A program made the position numbers and the translations under genes. From an uncultured Lachnospiraceae bacterium (lineage in GTDB: Bacteria > Bacillota > Clostridia > Lachnospirales > Lachnospiraceae), in NCBI GenBank assembly GCA_934294885.1, contig CAKRAK010000002.1, forward strand, positions 1-64,000: a stretch of 64,000 nt of DNA, in the 5' to 3' direction. The notes under the pieces were generated by a model. That model was not told where the DNA came from and ran no database searches. It worked only from the letters and a program-made list of their open reading frames with translations. This document shows, one piece after another, positions 43,447 to 52,090 of the stretch (positions within the stretch are counted from its first letter, which is position 1; each line of letters begins with the position of its first letter).

Positions 43447-44247
43447 ATGAAAGAACGATTAGATGTAATGGTTGTGAATCGTGGTCTGGCACCTTCCAGA
43501 GAAAAAGCAAAAGCAATTATCATGTCGGGAATTGTTTTTGTAGATGGTCAAAGGGAAGATAAGGCCGGTTCCATGTTTGATGAAAAAGTGAATATCGAAG
43601 TGAAGGGAAGTACATTAAAATACGTAAGCAGAGGTGGATTAAAGCTTGAAAAAGCAATGAGCCACTTTGATGTTACCCTAAAGGATAAGGTATGTATGGA
43701 TGTTGGTTCTTCCACCGGAGGTTTTACGGACTGTATGCTGCAAAACGGGGCAGTTAAAGTATATGCCGTGGATGTGGGACATGGTCAGTTGGATTGGAAG
43801 CTTCGAAATGATGAACGGGTTGTATGTATGGAGAAGACGAATATCCGTTATGTAACACCGGATCAGATTGAGGAGGCTCCGGAGTTTGTTTCAATAGATG
43901 TTTCTTTTATTTCCCTGACAAAGGTGTTGGGACCTGTTAAGAATTTGATGGCACCAAAGGGAGAAATCGTATGTCTGATCAAACCGCAGTTTGAAGCCGG
44001 AAGAGAAAAGGTTGGAAAAAAGGGTGTTGTCCGGGATAAAAATGTTCATAAAGAAGTGATTCATATGGTGATGGATTATGCAAAGGAAATCGGCTTTGTT
44101 TTATGCAATTTGGAATTTTCACCGATTAAGGGACCGGAGGGAAATATTGAATATCTCTTGCATATCAGTAAGGATGCAGACCGACAGCCGGGAGAAATAG
44201 ATGTAGATGCTATTGTAGAAGCATCTCATGGAACACTGGACGTATAA
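43447..44247 (+). CDS. tlyA: TlyA-family 2'-O-methyltransferase
   Basis: This 266-residue protein has an N-terminal S4 RNA-binding domain ('KERLDVMVVNRGLAPSREKAKAIIMSGIVFVDGQREDKAG') and an FtsJ-like methyltransferase domain with SAM loop 'VCMDVGSSTGGFTDCMLQNGAVKVYAVDVGHGQLDWKLRNDERV'. TlyA enzymes methylate rRNA (and may act as haemolysin-like proteins by older annotation). In Firmicutes it sits between dxs and nadK, as here. Confidence 0.94.
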   Translation: MKERLDVMVVNRGLAPSREKAKAIIMSGIVFVDGQREDKAGSMFDEKVNIEVKGSTLKYVSRGGLKLEKAMSHFDVTLKDKVCMDVGSSTGGFTDCMLQNGAVKVYAVDVGHGQLDWKLRNDERVVCMEKTNIRYVTPDQIEEAPEFVSIDVSFISLTKVLGPVKNLMAPKGEIVCLIKPQFEAGREKVGKKGVVRDKNVHKEVIHMVMDYAKEIGFVLCNLEFSPIKGPEGNIEYLLHISKDADRQPGEIDVDAIVEASHGTLDV

Positions 44248-44261
44248 AAGAGGATTATAAA

Positions 44262-45119
44262 ATGAAAAAATTTTTGATTGCGACTAATTCCCTGAAGGAT
44301 GAAAATTTAATTCTGACATCTAAGATTTCTGATTACATCAAAATCCATGGAGGACAGGTTCTTTCTGTTACCGGAGACAGTAAAAACGGCATGTTTTATG
44401 AGGATGGTAATGATTCTGATTTTGATTGTGTCATTGCTCTGGGTGGAGACGGAACCATATTAAAGGCAGGCAGAGATTTAAGATATCTGAACATTCCCAT
44501 TGTAGGTGTAAATCTCGGAACCTTGGGATTTCTTGCCGAGATAGAACCGGATCAGATTTTTCCTGTAATCGATCGTCTGATGAAGGACGAATATGAATTG
44601 GAACCAAGGATGAACCTGAAAGGAATGGTATATAAGAAAAATCAGGAAAATCCCATAGTAGAAGATATTGCCATGAACGATATTGTTGTTTCAAGAGCCG
44701 GGTTTTCCAGAATTATCGGGTTAAAGGTATATGTAAACGGCAAGGTGATTGATATTTACGAAGCGGACGGAATTATAGTCAGCACCCCTACAGGGTCCAC
44801 AGGGTATAATTTATCTGCCGGAGGACCTATTGTTTCTCCTAAGACGGATTTGATTATTTTAACGCCCATTTCTCCTCATAGCCTGACGGCAAAAAGCATG
44901 ATTTTCTCCAGTGAGGATGAGGTTATTGTTGAGGTTCTTAAGATGCGGAAAGCTCAGGAAGAGGAAGCAATCGTAAGCTTTGATGGTCAGGAGGGAACGA
45001 AGCTTTCCGCCGGAGACCGTATAGTTGTGCATAAGGCTGACTCTGTTACAAACATGGTGAAGCTGTTTGATGTTAATTTTGTTGAGGTGCTTAAGGAAAA
45101 ATTATGGAATCATATCTGA
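44262..45119 (+). CDS. nadK: NAD kinase
   Basis: The 285-residue enzyme phosphorylates NAD to NADP. The key motif is 'CVIALGGDGTILKAGRDL' (GGDGT, about 61-69), with 'GVNLGTLGFLAEIEPDQI' and 'DIYEADGIIVSTPTGSTGYNLSAGGPIVSP'. Length is normal. It is 14 bp after tlyA and 41 bp before argR. Confidence 0.96.
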   Translation: MKKFLIATNSLKDENLILTSKISDYIKIHGGQVLSVTGDSKNGMFYEDGNDSDFDCVIALGGDGTILKAGRDLRYLNIPIVGVNLGTLGFLAEIEPDQIFPVIDRLMKDEYELEPRMNLKGMVYKKNQENPIVEDIAMNDIVVSRAGFSRIIGLKVYVNGKVIDIYEADGIIVSTPTGSTGYNLSAGGPIVSPKTDLIILTPISPHSLTAKSMIFSSEDEVIVEVLKMRKAQEEEAIVSFDGQEGTKLSAGDRIVVHKADSVTNMVKLFDVNFVEVLKEKLWNHI

Positions 45120-45160
45120 TATATCCGTAGTTGGTAATTAGAAGAGGATTAGGTTACAGA

Positions 45161-45616
45161 ATGAAAGAAAAGCGTCAGAATAAAATCAAAGAAATTATTC
45201 AAAATTATGATATAGAAACCCAGGATGAGTTGTTGCTTCGTTTGGAAGAGGCGGGCTTCAAAACAACTCAGGCTACCATTTCCAGGGATATCCGGGAAAT
45301 GAAGCTTACAAAGATTGCCGGTGGGAGCGGCAGACAAAAATATGCAGTATTTCAGAATGCAGATACAGATGTGTTAGCAAAGTACCATCAAGTATTGAAT
45401 GCCGGCATTTTGAATATAGATTATGCAGAGAATCTGATTGTGATTCGAACGGTATCGGGAATGGCTATGGCAGTGGCAGCCGCTCTTGATAATATGAATC
45501 TTCCGGGAGTGATGGGCTGTATTGCCGGGGATGATACCATTTTTTGTGCGGTAAGAGGCAGTCAGTACTGCAAAAGTGTGATATTACAGATTCGAAAAGT
45601 AGCATCTGACGAATAG
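45161..45616 (+). CDS. argR: Arginine repressor ArgR
   Basis: The 151-residue protein has an N-terminal winged helix ('QDELLLRLEEAGFKTTQATISRDIREMKLTKI') and a C-terminal arginine-binding hexamerisation domain ('AVAAALDNMNLPGVMGCIAGDDTIFCAV'), with the GDD motif. ATG 45161 gives the normal family length; the in-frame extension to 45131 is less likely. No arginine genes are nearby; ArgR's place before recN is conserved in Firmicutes. Confidence 0.95.
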   Translation: MKEKRQNKIKEIIQNYDIETQDELLLRLEEAGFKTTQATISRDIREMKLTKIAGGSGRQKYAVFQNADTDVLAKYHQVLNAGILNIDYAENLIVIRTVSGMAMAVAAALDNMNLPGVMGCIAGDDTIFCAVRGSQYCKSVILQIRKVASDE

Positions 45617-45629
45617 TTGGAGGGATAGT

Positions 45630-47303
45630 ATGCTATTAAATTTACATATTAAAAATATGGCTTTGATTGATGAGATTGATATCGATTTTTCTGATAATCT
45701 GAATATTTTAACCGGAGAAACCGGTGCAGGTAAGTCGATTGTCATTGATTCCATTATGATTGCGTTAGGCGGAAAGGCACCAAAGGATTTTGTGCGGGCT
45801 GATGCAGATTATGGTTTGGTAGAATTATTGTTTTCCGTCACTCATCAGGATACATTGGAAAAATTAAAACAGTTAGAGGTTCCTGACATAGAGGAAGGGG
45901 AATTGATATTAAGCCGTAAGCTTATGGGAACAAGAAGTATCTGTAAGGCAAATGGCGAAACCGTTACTTTAACGAAGGTAAGGGAGATTGCAGCCTTATT
46001 GTTAGACCTTCATGCTCAGCATGAGCATCAATCCTTGTTGATTCCGGGGCAGCATATCAAGCTGTTGGATCAATATGGAAAAGATACAATACTTCCTCTC
46101 AAGGAAAAGGTTGCAGCATTATATAAAGAATATAGCAGTATTTTAAAGGAATTAGATGCAAATACTATAGATGAGGAAGAGAAAAACAGACAACTGGATC
46201 TTCTGGAATTTGAAAAAAATGAAATTAAAAATGCGGCATTGAAGTCCGGTGAGGACGAAGAATTAGAGGAACTGTATCATAAAGCCTTAAACGGGAAAAG
46301 CATTACAGACGGTTTGTCAAATGCTTATCAATATGTCGAAAATTCCGCTTCCGATGGCATTGACCGTGCCATTCGGGAACTGTCCGGGATTTCCGGGTAT
46401 GATACAGCTTTGTTATCCATGTCGGATATGCTGGCAACCATATCGGAGCTTATGTCTGATTTTGGAAGAAGTACAAGGGATTATCTGGAGATGAATACCT
46501 TTTCTGATGAGGAATTTCAGCAGATAGAGAATCGATTCAATGTTGTGAATCATCTAAAAGCCAAATACGGCAAGACGATAGAAGATGTATTGGCTTACAA
46601 AGAAGCTTTAGAAGAACAGTATGATAAGCTGATGAATCAGGAACAATATATAGAAAGCCTTAAGCAGCTGCAGGGAGAAAAAGAACAGGAATTAAAAAAT
46701 GCCTGCAATCAATTAAGCAGTCAACGAAAGGTGACAGCAAAGAAATTAGCGGAAGGCATTAGAAATGCATTGATTGATCTAAACTTCTTAGATGTTCGTT
46801 TTGATATGGTTTTTGAAACAAAAGAACAATACAGTGCCGATGGTTTGGATTATGCATATTTTGTGATTTCCACTAATGTGGGAGAAGAAATGAAGCCATT
46901 ATGGCAGGTAGCATCCGGTGGTGAGCTTTCAAGAATTATGCTGGCATTAAAATCCCAGCTTGCGGATGTGGATGGCATTGAAACGTTAATTTTTGATGAA
47001 ATAGACGTAGGTATCAGTGGCAGAACCGCTCAGATGGTAGCGGAAAAGATTCATGGAATCGGACACAATCATCAGGTGATTTGTATTACACATTTACCAC
47101 AGATTGCGGCTATGGCAAATCATCATTATTTAATTGAAAAACAGGTTGAAGGAAACAAGACCATTACCCATATTAAAAAATTAAATAAGTCTCAGGAGAT
47201 TCAAGAGCTTGCCCGGTTGATTGGCGGTGTCAGGATTACAGATACTGTTTTGGAAAGTGCAAGAGAAATGAAAGATTTGGCAAGTAAGGCAAAGGTTAAC
47301 TGA
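45630..47303 (+). CDS. recN: DNA repair protein RecN
   Basis: This 557-residue SMC-like ATPase has Walker A 'NILTGETGAGKSIVIDSIMIALG' (about 29-50), a central coiled coil, the ABC signature 'VASGGELSRIMLALKSQ' and Walker B 'ETLIFDEIDVGISGRTAQMV'. It acts in double-strand break repair. GGAGGGATAGT precedes the ATG. It is followed by a terminator before spoIVB. Confidence 0.96.
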   Translation: MLLNLHIKNMALIDEIDIDFSDNLNILTGETGAGKSIVIDSIMIALGGKAPKDFVRADADYGLVELLFSVTHQDTLEKLKQLEVPDIEEGELILSRKLMGTRSICKANGETVTLTKVREIAALLLDLHAQHEHQSLLIPGQHIKLLDQYGKDTILPLKEKVAALYKEYSSILKELDANTIDEEEKNRQLDLLEFEKNEIKNAALKSGEDEELEELYHKALNGKSITDGLSNAYQYVENSASDGIDRAIRELSGISGYDTALLSMSDMLATISELMSDFGRSTRDYLEMNTFSDEEFQQIENRFNVVNHLKAKYGKTIEDVLAYKEALEEQYDKLMNQEQYIESLKQLQGEKEQELKNACNQLSSQRKVTAKKLAEGIRNALIDLNFLDVRFDMVFETKEQYSADGLDYAYFVISTNVGEEMKPLWQVASGGELSRIMLALKSQLADVDGIETLIFDEIDVGISGRTAQMVAEKIHGIGHNHQVICITHLPQIAAMANHHYLIEKQVEGNKTITHIKKLNKSQEIQELARLIGGVRITDTVLESAREMKDLASKAKVN

Positions 47304-47319
47304 TTTATTTTCTGTATTT

Positions 47320-47363
47320 GACTCATACTAATTGTAACTGAAACGATTGGTATGAGTTTTTTT
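47320..47363 (+). terminator. Terminator after recN
   Basis: ACTCATACTAAT pairs with ATTGGTATGAGT (one G-U) around a 13-base loop, followed by seven T residues. Confidence 0.9.
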
Positions 47364-47413
47364 ACGCAGTAAACGAGCTAAAATATATTTTTTAGTGTAA
47401 AGGATGGTGTAAG

Positions 47414-48460
47414 ATGCAGCAGTATAAATCATTTTTAAAAGGATTATTAACAATAACCATTATTTTTATATTATGTGCTGCTTTTATGGGATTTAAAATA
47501 AGCAGACCAAAAGCAACTCCGGTTTCCGGAAGTGCAGTAAAAATGGTAATACCTGTAGGTCAGACTGTGGGGATTTATGTCAATACCTCCGGAATCCTTG
47601 TCATTGACACCAGTGAGGTTACGGATTTGAATGGCAGAAAAAAATCTCCTGCAAAAAACAAATTGTTGCCGGGGGATTATATAAAGGAATTAAACGGAGA
47701 AAAAATGGTGACAAAAAAACAATTGGTAAACAAAATTACAACCTGTAACGGAGAAAACTTGATTTTTGGTGTCTTAAGAAACAACAAGGAAATTGAGATT
47801 TTGGTAGAACCGGTAGAAACGGATATTAAGACCTACAAGGTTGGTATCTGGGTCAGGGATGATTTGCAGGGGCTTGGTACCGTTACCTACATTGAGGGAA
47901 ATCATTTTATGGCATTGGGTCACAGTGTCACAGATTCCGATACGGGTAAGATGCTTCAGGTTTCCGGCGGAGAAATATATGATGCGGACATCTTTGGAAT
48001 CGAAAAGGGAAAGGCAGGGGTACCGGGAGAGATTCAGGGAATGATTTCTTACCATACCGACAAAATTGTAGGAAAGATATGGGATAATGAAATCTATGGC
48101 ATCTATGGAGATGTTACAACGGATTATTTTAAAAACTCCGTGGGAAATGATTCCGTGGAGATTTGTCCTAAAGATGAAGTGAAGCTGGGAAAGGCATATA
48201 TGCAGTCTTTTATCAGCGGAGAAAAGAAGCTCTACGAAATAGAGATTACTAAGATTCATAACAATGAAAATAATGATCCGCAAATGGAAATTGTTGTGAA
48301 GGATAAAAGGTTAATCGGCTTAACCGGAGGTATTATTCAGGGCATGAGCGGTAGTCCCATTTTACAGGATGGAAGAATTGTGGGTGCGGTAACCCATGTT
48401 TTTGTAGAGGACCCTACAAAAGGATACGGAATTTTTATTGAGGAAATGCTGGAACGTTAG
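47414..48460 (+). CDS. spoIVB: SpoIVB serine peptidase
   Basis: The 348-residue protein has an N-terminal transmembrane helix (FLKGLLTITIIFILCAAFMGF), a PDZ domain (about 60-135, 'LLPGDYIKELNGEKMVTKKQLVNKI') and an S55 peptidase domain with catalytic His in 'FMALGHSVTDSDTG' (about 170) and Ser in 'QGMSGSPILQDGRIVGAVTHVFVEDP' (about 310). In sporulating species it signals sigma-K activation from the forespore. Its place between recN and spo0A is conserved. The catalytic residues are present, so the protein is not obviously decayed. Confidence 0.94.
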   Translation: MQQYKSFLKGLLTITIIFILCAAFMGFKISRPKATPVSGSAVKMVIPVGQTVGIYVNTSGILVIDTSEVTDLNGRKKSPAKNKLLPGDYIKELNGEKMVTKKQLVNKITTCNGENLIFGVLRNNKEIEILVEPVETDIKTYKVGIWVRDDLQGLGTVTYIEGNHFMALGHSVTDSDTGKMLQVSGGEIYDADIFGIEKGKAGVPGEIQGMISYHTDKIVGKIWDNEIYGIYGDVTTDYFKNSVGNDSVEICPKDEVKLGKAYMQSFISGEKKLYEIEITKIHNNENNDPQMEIVVKDKRLIGLTGGIIQGMSGSPILQDGRIVGAVTHVFVEDPTKGYGIFIEEMLER

Positions 48461-48606
48461 TTTATATTTTCTGTAATATAATAAGATAATACAAGATTTA
48501 TAGTTCATTCATAAAAATGGCGGATGCTTTGTAGATTTGTGCTAAGATGAGGTTTTCCCTAATAATTTGTTGAAATGTTAATATATTTAAGTGACGTGAT
48601 AAATAT

Positions 48607-48648
48607 AAGAGAAATAAGGATTTTTTGCTTTCTTTATTTCTCTTTTTT
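48607..48648 (+). terminator. Terminator between spoIVB and the Spo0A pair
   Basis: AAGAGAAATAAGG pairs with CTTTATTTCTCTT around a T-rich loop, followed by TTTT. It lies in a 327-bp gap that otherwise holds A/T-rich DNA and the predicted promoter at 48722-48749, and separates the Spo0A pair from spoIVB. Confidence 0.8.
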
Positions 48649-48721
48649 GCGTTGTATGACAAAAAATAAATGATATTTTTGCGATATTTGTCCGTTGGCA
48701 ACTTAAATAACACTTTTTCTT

Positions 48722-48749
48722 TTGATATATTTTAGTAGAAAAATATGAA
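48722..48749 (+). promoter_or_regulatory. Predicted promoter of the Spo0A-like pair
   Basis: -35 TTGATA (48722-48727), 16-bp spacer, -10 TATGAA (48744-48749). It gives a short leader of about 30 nt. I saw no convincing Spo0A box (TGTCGAA); the nearest, TTTGTTGAAA near 48564, has one mismatch. Confidence 0.45.
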
Positions 48750-48787
48750 AAGTACTTAGCATGTTTTTTAGAAATGGGAGGTATCGT

Positions 48788-49585
48788 ATGATTAATGTAA
48801 TGATAGGAAATCACGATGAAACCATGCGAAAAAAGACAGAAGACATTGTAAAAAGACAAGCACAATGTAATCTTTTAGGTACATATGAGGTTGGGGACGA
48901 GCTATTAACACACATAAGAGAAAACAATCCGGATCTTGTAATCTTAAATCCGGTAATGCCAAAGATAGATGGAATTGGAATTGTTGAAACTGTCCGTATG
49001 GACACGGCATTGGATCATATTCGTTTTATTTTTGTTGCAGGACACAATCAGACAAAGGTACTTAATATTTTACAAAACAGAAAAAATGTCTGTTTTTTAC
49101 CGTGGGAAAATGATGAAAATTCATTGGAAAAATGTATTATGGAAACTCCGGGGAAAGGTTCTAGGTTAGGAAAGGGCTTACCGGTAGAGGATTTAGTGGT
49201 GAAGCAGACCAATCAGGAAAAGGATCTGAGTCTTTATGTTACAAAAATGCTACATGAAATTGGTGTTCCGGCACATATTAAGGGATATTTATATTTGCGA
49301 ACCGCAATTTTAATGGCTGTTGAAGATATGGATATCTTAAATGCTGTTACAAAGCAGTTGTATCCGGATATTGCCAATGAATATGATACAACGGACACAA
49401 GAGTGGAAAGAGCAATCCGTCACGCCATTGAAGTAGCCTGGGAGAGAGGAAACATTGATATGATACATGATCTTTTCGGATATACGATTCAGGCAGATAA
49501 GGGAAAACCCACCAATTCGGAATTTATTGCATTGATGGCAGACCGAATTCGTTTAAATCAGCCAAAATCTTTGAAACAGTTATAA
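48788..49585 (+). CDS. Spo0A paralogue 1, degenerate receiver
   Basis: This 265-residue protein has a receiver-like N-terminal domain and a full Spo0A C-terminal domain ('HEIGVPAHIKGYLYLRTAILMAVEDMDILNAV', 'DTRVERAIRHAIEVAWERGNIDMIHDLFGYT', 'KPTNSEFIALMADRIRL'). Compared with Bacillus Spo0A, the acidic pair (D10/D11) is N8/H9 here, the phospho-acceptor D56 is N54 ('LVILNPVMPKIDG'), the Thr switch residue is A84, and the usual Lys is missing ('CFLPWEND'). It should not accept phosphate in the normal way. ATG 48788 has GGGAGG upstream. Its relation to sporulation is not known; see paralogue 2. Confidence 0.85.
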   Translation: MINVMIGNHDETMRKKTEDIVKRQAQCNLLGTYEVGDELLTHIRENNPDLVILNPVMPKIDGIGIVETVRMDTALDHIRFIFVAGHNQTKVLNILQNRKNVCFLPWENDENSLEKCIMETPGKGSRLGKGLPVEDLVVKQTNQEKDLSLYVTKMLHEIGVPAHIKGYLYLRTAILMAVEDMDILNAVTKQLYPDIANEYDTTDTRVERAIRHAIEVAWERGNIDMIHDLFGYTIQADKGKPTNSEFIALMADRIRLNQPKSLKQL

Positions 49586-49608
49586 ATGAGGGGAAAAGGG
49601 GAAATAGT

Positions 49609-50436
49609 ATGGTAGAAAGTATGAAAATTTTAGTGGCTCAGATGAATAAAAGAAAAATTACAGATGAAATATTTCGTTATATGAAACAGTATGACTATAT
49701 TATAGAAAATATGGATGTGGAATTTGATGATATATTAGAACATATAAAGACTTCCGCACCGGATCTTGTGATATCGGATATTTCCCTGCGGGGAGGAGAC
49801 GGAATTACGCTGCTGCAGGAGTGTAAAAAACTTAAAGAGAATGATATCCAGTTTGTATTTTTAACAGACAGTAAGGCACAGATGATTATTGACATGGCAT
49901 ATACAGCAGGAGTGGATTATTATTTTATGAGTAATCAGGAACCGAGATTTATTGCCAAGATTTTAGAACGGATTCTGGCCAGATATGAAAAAAATAAATT
50001 GCAGAGAAAGCAAAATGAAGGAATGTCGGAGGAACAAAAGAGATTTTTGTTTGAATCCGCATTGGAAAATGATGTTACCAATTTAATCCGGGAGATTGGA
50101 ATACCGGCACACATTAAAGGCTATCAATATATTCGGGAAGGCATTATTATGTCAGTAAAGGATCCGGAAATGTTAAATTATATTACAAAATTCCTGTATC
50201 CGACCATAGCGCAGAAATATCGTACGACAACCAGCTCTGTAGAGCGTGCCATTCGTCATGCCATTGAGGTTGCATGGAATCGTGGAAAGTTAGATTCCAT
50301 GGAGGAATTATTTGGCTATAATGTGAATTCAGGAAAGGGAAAACCCACCAATTCAGAGTTTATTGCGTTACTTTCCGATAAGTTCCGCTTGGAATATCGT
50401 ATGAAGGGATATGAAATTACACAATTTTCCGCATGA
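49609..50436 (+). CDS. Spo0A paralogue 2, atypical receiver
   Basis: The 275-residue protein again has the Spo0A DNA-binding domain ('REIGIPAHIKGYQYIREGIIMSVKDPEMLNYITKFLYPTIA', 'TSSVERAIRHAIEVAWNRGKLDSMEELFGYNV', 'KPTNSEFIALLSDKFRLE'). The receiver keeps the phospho-acceptor (D57 in 'DLVISDISLRGGDG') and Thr86 ('FVFLTD'), but the acidic metal-binding pair is absent ('ILVAQMNKRK') and the conserved Lys is replaced ('YYFMSNQ'). It begins 23 bp after paralogue 1 with AAAAGGGG upstream, so the two are probably co-transcribed. Confidence 0.88.
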   Translation: MVESMKILVAQMNKRKITDEIFRYMKQYDYIIENMDVEFDDILEHIKTSAPDLVISDISLRGGDGITLLQECKKLKENDIQFVFLTDSKAQMIIDMAYTAGVDYYFMSNQEPRFIAKILERILARYEKNKLQRKQNEGMSEEQKRFLFESALENDVTNLIREIGIPAHIKGYQYIREGIIMSVKDPEMLNYITKFLYPTIAQKYRTTTSSVERAIRHAIEVAWNRGKLDSMEELFGYNVNSGKGKPTNSEFIALLSDKFRLEYRMKGYEITQFSA

Positions 50437-50558
50437 TTTTCTACAAAACCTGCAATGTTTGTCCTTTCGTTTTGTGACATATTATGGTAAAATGATTCCG
50501 TGGAGTGAAGCAGATCGTCTGTGAATACATGATAGATCAGGTACGGAGGAGAGGTTAC

Positions 50559-51989
50559 ATGAAAAAAATTGCATATATTGCTTCGGAATGTGTTCCGTTT
50601 ATTAAGACGGGAGGACTTGCAGATGTTGTAGGAACATTACCTAAAATTTTTGATAAATCAGAATATGATGTGCGGATCATAATCCCTAATTACATGTGCA
50701 TTCCATCGAAGTATAAAGATAAAATGAAATTCATTACGAATTTTCAGATGGACATTGGTATACAATCCCGGTATGTTGGAATTATGTACATGGAGTATGA
50801 AGGGATACCGATTTACTTTATTGACAATGAGTATTATTTTAATGGGTTAACCCCATATACAGAGGATAAGTGGGACATAGAAAAGTTTTGCTTTTTTTCT
50901 AAGGCTGCATTGGCTATTTTACCGGTTGTAGGATTCAGACCGGATATTGTACATTGCCACGACTGGCAGGCAGGTCTGGTTCCGGTTTACCTTAAGACGA
51001 TGTTTGCCGGTAATCCGTTTTTTAGCGGTATCCGTTCCATTATGACCATTCATAACTTAAAGTTTCAGGGTAAGTGGAGCATTGAACATCTAAAATATTG
51101 TTCCGGTTTGCCGGATTATCTGTTTACTTCGGACAAGCTGGAATTAAATCATACAGGTTCCATGTTAAAGGGCGGACTTGTATATGCGGATATTATTACG
51201 ACAGTAAGCCGGACTTACGCCTATGAGATACAAACTCCTTATTATGGGGAAGGTTTAGACGGTTTGCTGCAGGCAAGGCATGAATCTCTGGTAGGTATTG
51301 TAAATGGTTTGGATTATGATGAGTATAATCCGGAAAAGGATAAGAATCTAGTAAAGAATTATAATACGAAGAATTTCCGAAAGAATAAAAACGCAAACAA
51401 GCTGGCACTGCAGAAGGAATTGGGTCTGCCGGTAGATAAGAATCAGTTTGTAGTTGGTATTATTTCCCGGTTAACCGACCAGAAGGGATTGGATCTTGTA
51501 GATGCTGTAATGAATGAGATCTGTCAGGATGGAGTGCAGTTTATCGTTCTTGGAACCGGTGAACAGCGATATGAGGATATGTTCCGATATTATCAGGGAA
51601 TCCACCCGGCAAAGGTTAGTGCCAACATTTATTTTTCAAATGATCTGTCTCATAAGATGTATGGTGGATGTGATGCGATATTAGTACCGTCCCGTTTTGA
51701 ACCATGTGGTCTGACACAGCTTATGGCACTTCGATATGGTTCACTGCCGATTGTCAGGGAAACCGGTGGATTGAAGGATACGGTTATTCCTTATAATGAA
51801 TACGAACAGACAGGTACCGGTTTTTCTTTCGCAAACTATAATGCTTATGAATTACTGGATACCATTAATTATGCAAAGGAAGTATTCTATAACCACAAAA
51901 AAGAGTGGGAAGCCATGCAGCTAAGGGCGATGGAACAGGATTATTCATGGAACACTTCAGCAAAACATTACGAGGATTTATATCGGTAG
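50559..51989 (+). CDS. glgA: Glycogen synthase
   Basis: The 476-residue ADP-glucose-type GT5 enzyme elongates glycogen. Motifs are 'KKIAYIASECVPFIKTGGLADVVGTLPKIF' (the KTGGL loop), 'VHCHDWQAGLVPVYLKTM', 'GIVNGLDYDEYNPEKDKNLV', 'VVGIISRLTDQKGLDLV' and 'LVPSRFEPCGLTQLMALRYGSLPIVRETGGLKDTV'. ATG 50559 with ACGGAGGAGAGG upstream was chosen over 50505. No other glg gene is adjacent. Confidence 0.95.
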   Translation: MKKIAYIASECVPFIKTGGLADVVGTLPKIFDKSEYDVRIIIPNYMCIPSKYKDKMKFITNFQMDIGIQSRYVGIMYMEYEGIPIYFIDNEYYFNGLTPYTEDKWDIEKFCFFSKAALAILPVVGFRPDIVHCHDWQAGLVPVYLKTMFAGNPFFSGIRSIMTIHNLKFQGKWSIEHLKYCSGLPDYLFTSDKLELNHTGSMLKGGLVYADIITTVSRTYAYEIQTPYYGEGLDGLLQARHESLVGIVNGLDYDEYNPEKDKNLVKNYNTKNFRKNKNANKLALQKELGLPVDKNQFVVGIISRLTDQKGLDLVDAVMNEICQDGVQFIVLGTGEQRYEDMFRYYQGIHPAKVSANIYFSNDLSHKMYGGCDAILVPSRFEPCGLTQLMALRYGSLPIVRETGGLKDTVIPYNEYEQTGTGFSFANYNAYELLDTINYAKEVFYNHKKEWEAMQLRAMEQDYSWNTSAKHYEDLYR

Positions 51990-52010
51990 TATATAGGTTT
52001 TAAGGATTTA

Positions 52011-52042
52011 TAAGACGCGCTGACGGGAGTTGACGCGTCTTA
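52011..52042 (+). terminator. Hairpin after glgA
   Basis: TAAGACGCG pairs perfectly with CGCGTCTTA around a 14-base loop. The following sequence (CTTATGTTG) has no T-run, so termination is uncertain. Confidence 0.5.
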
Positions 52043-52090
52043 CTTATGTTGTGAAATACAGGATAATAACGAGAAAGCAGGGTGCAGAAT

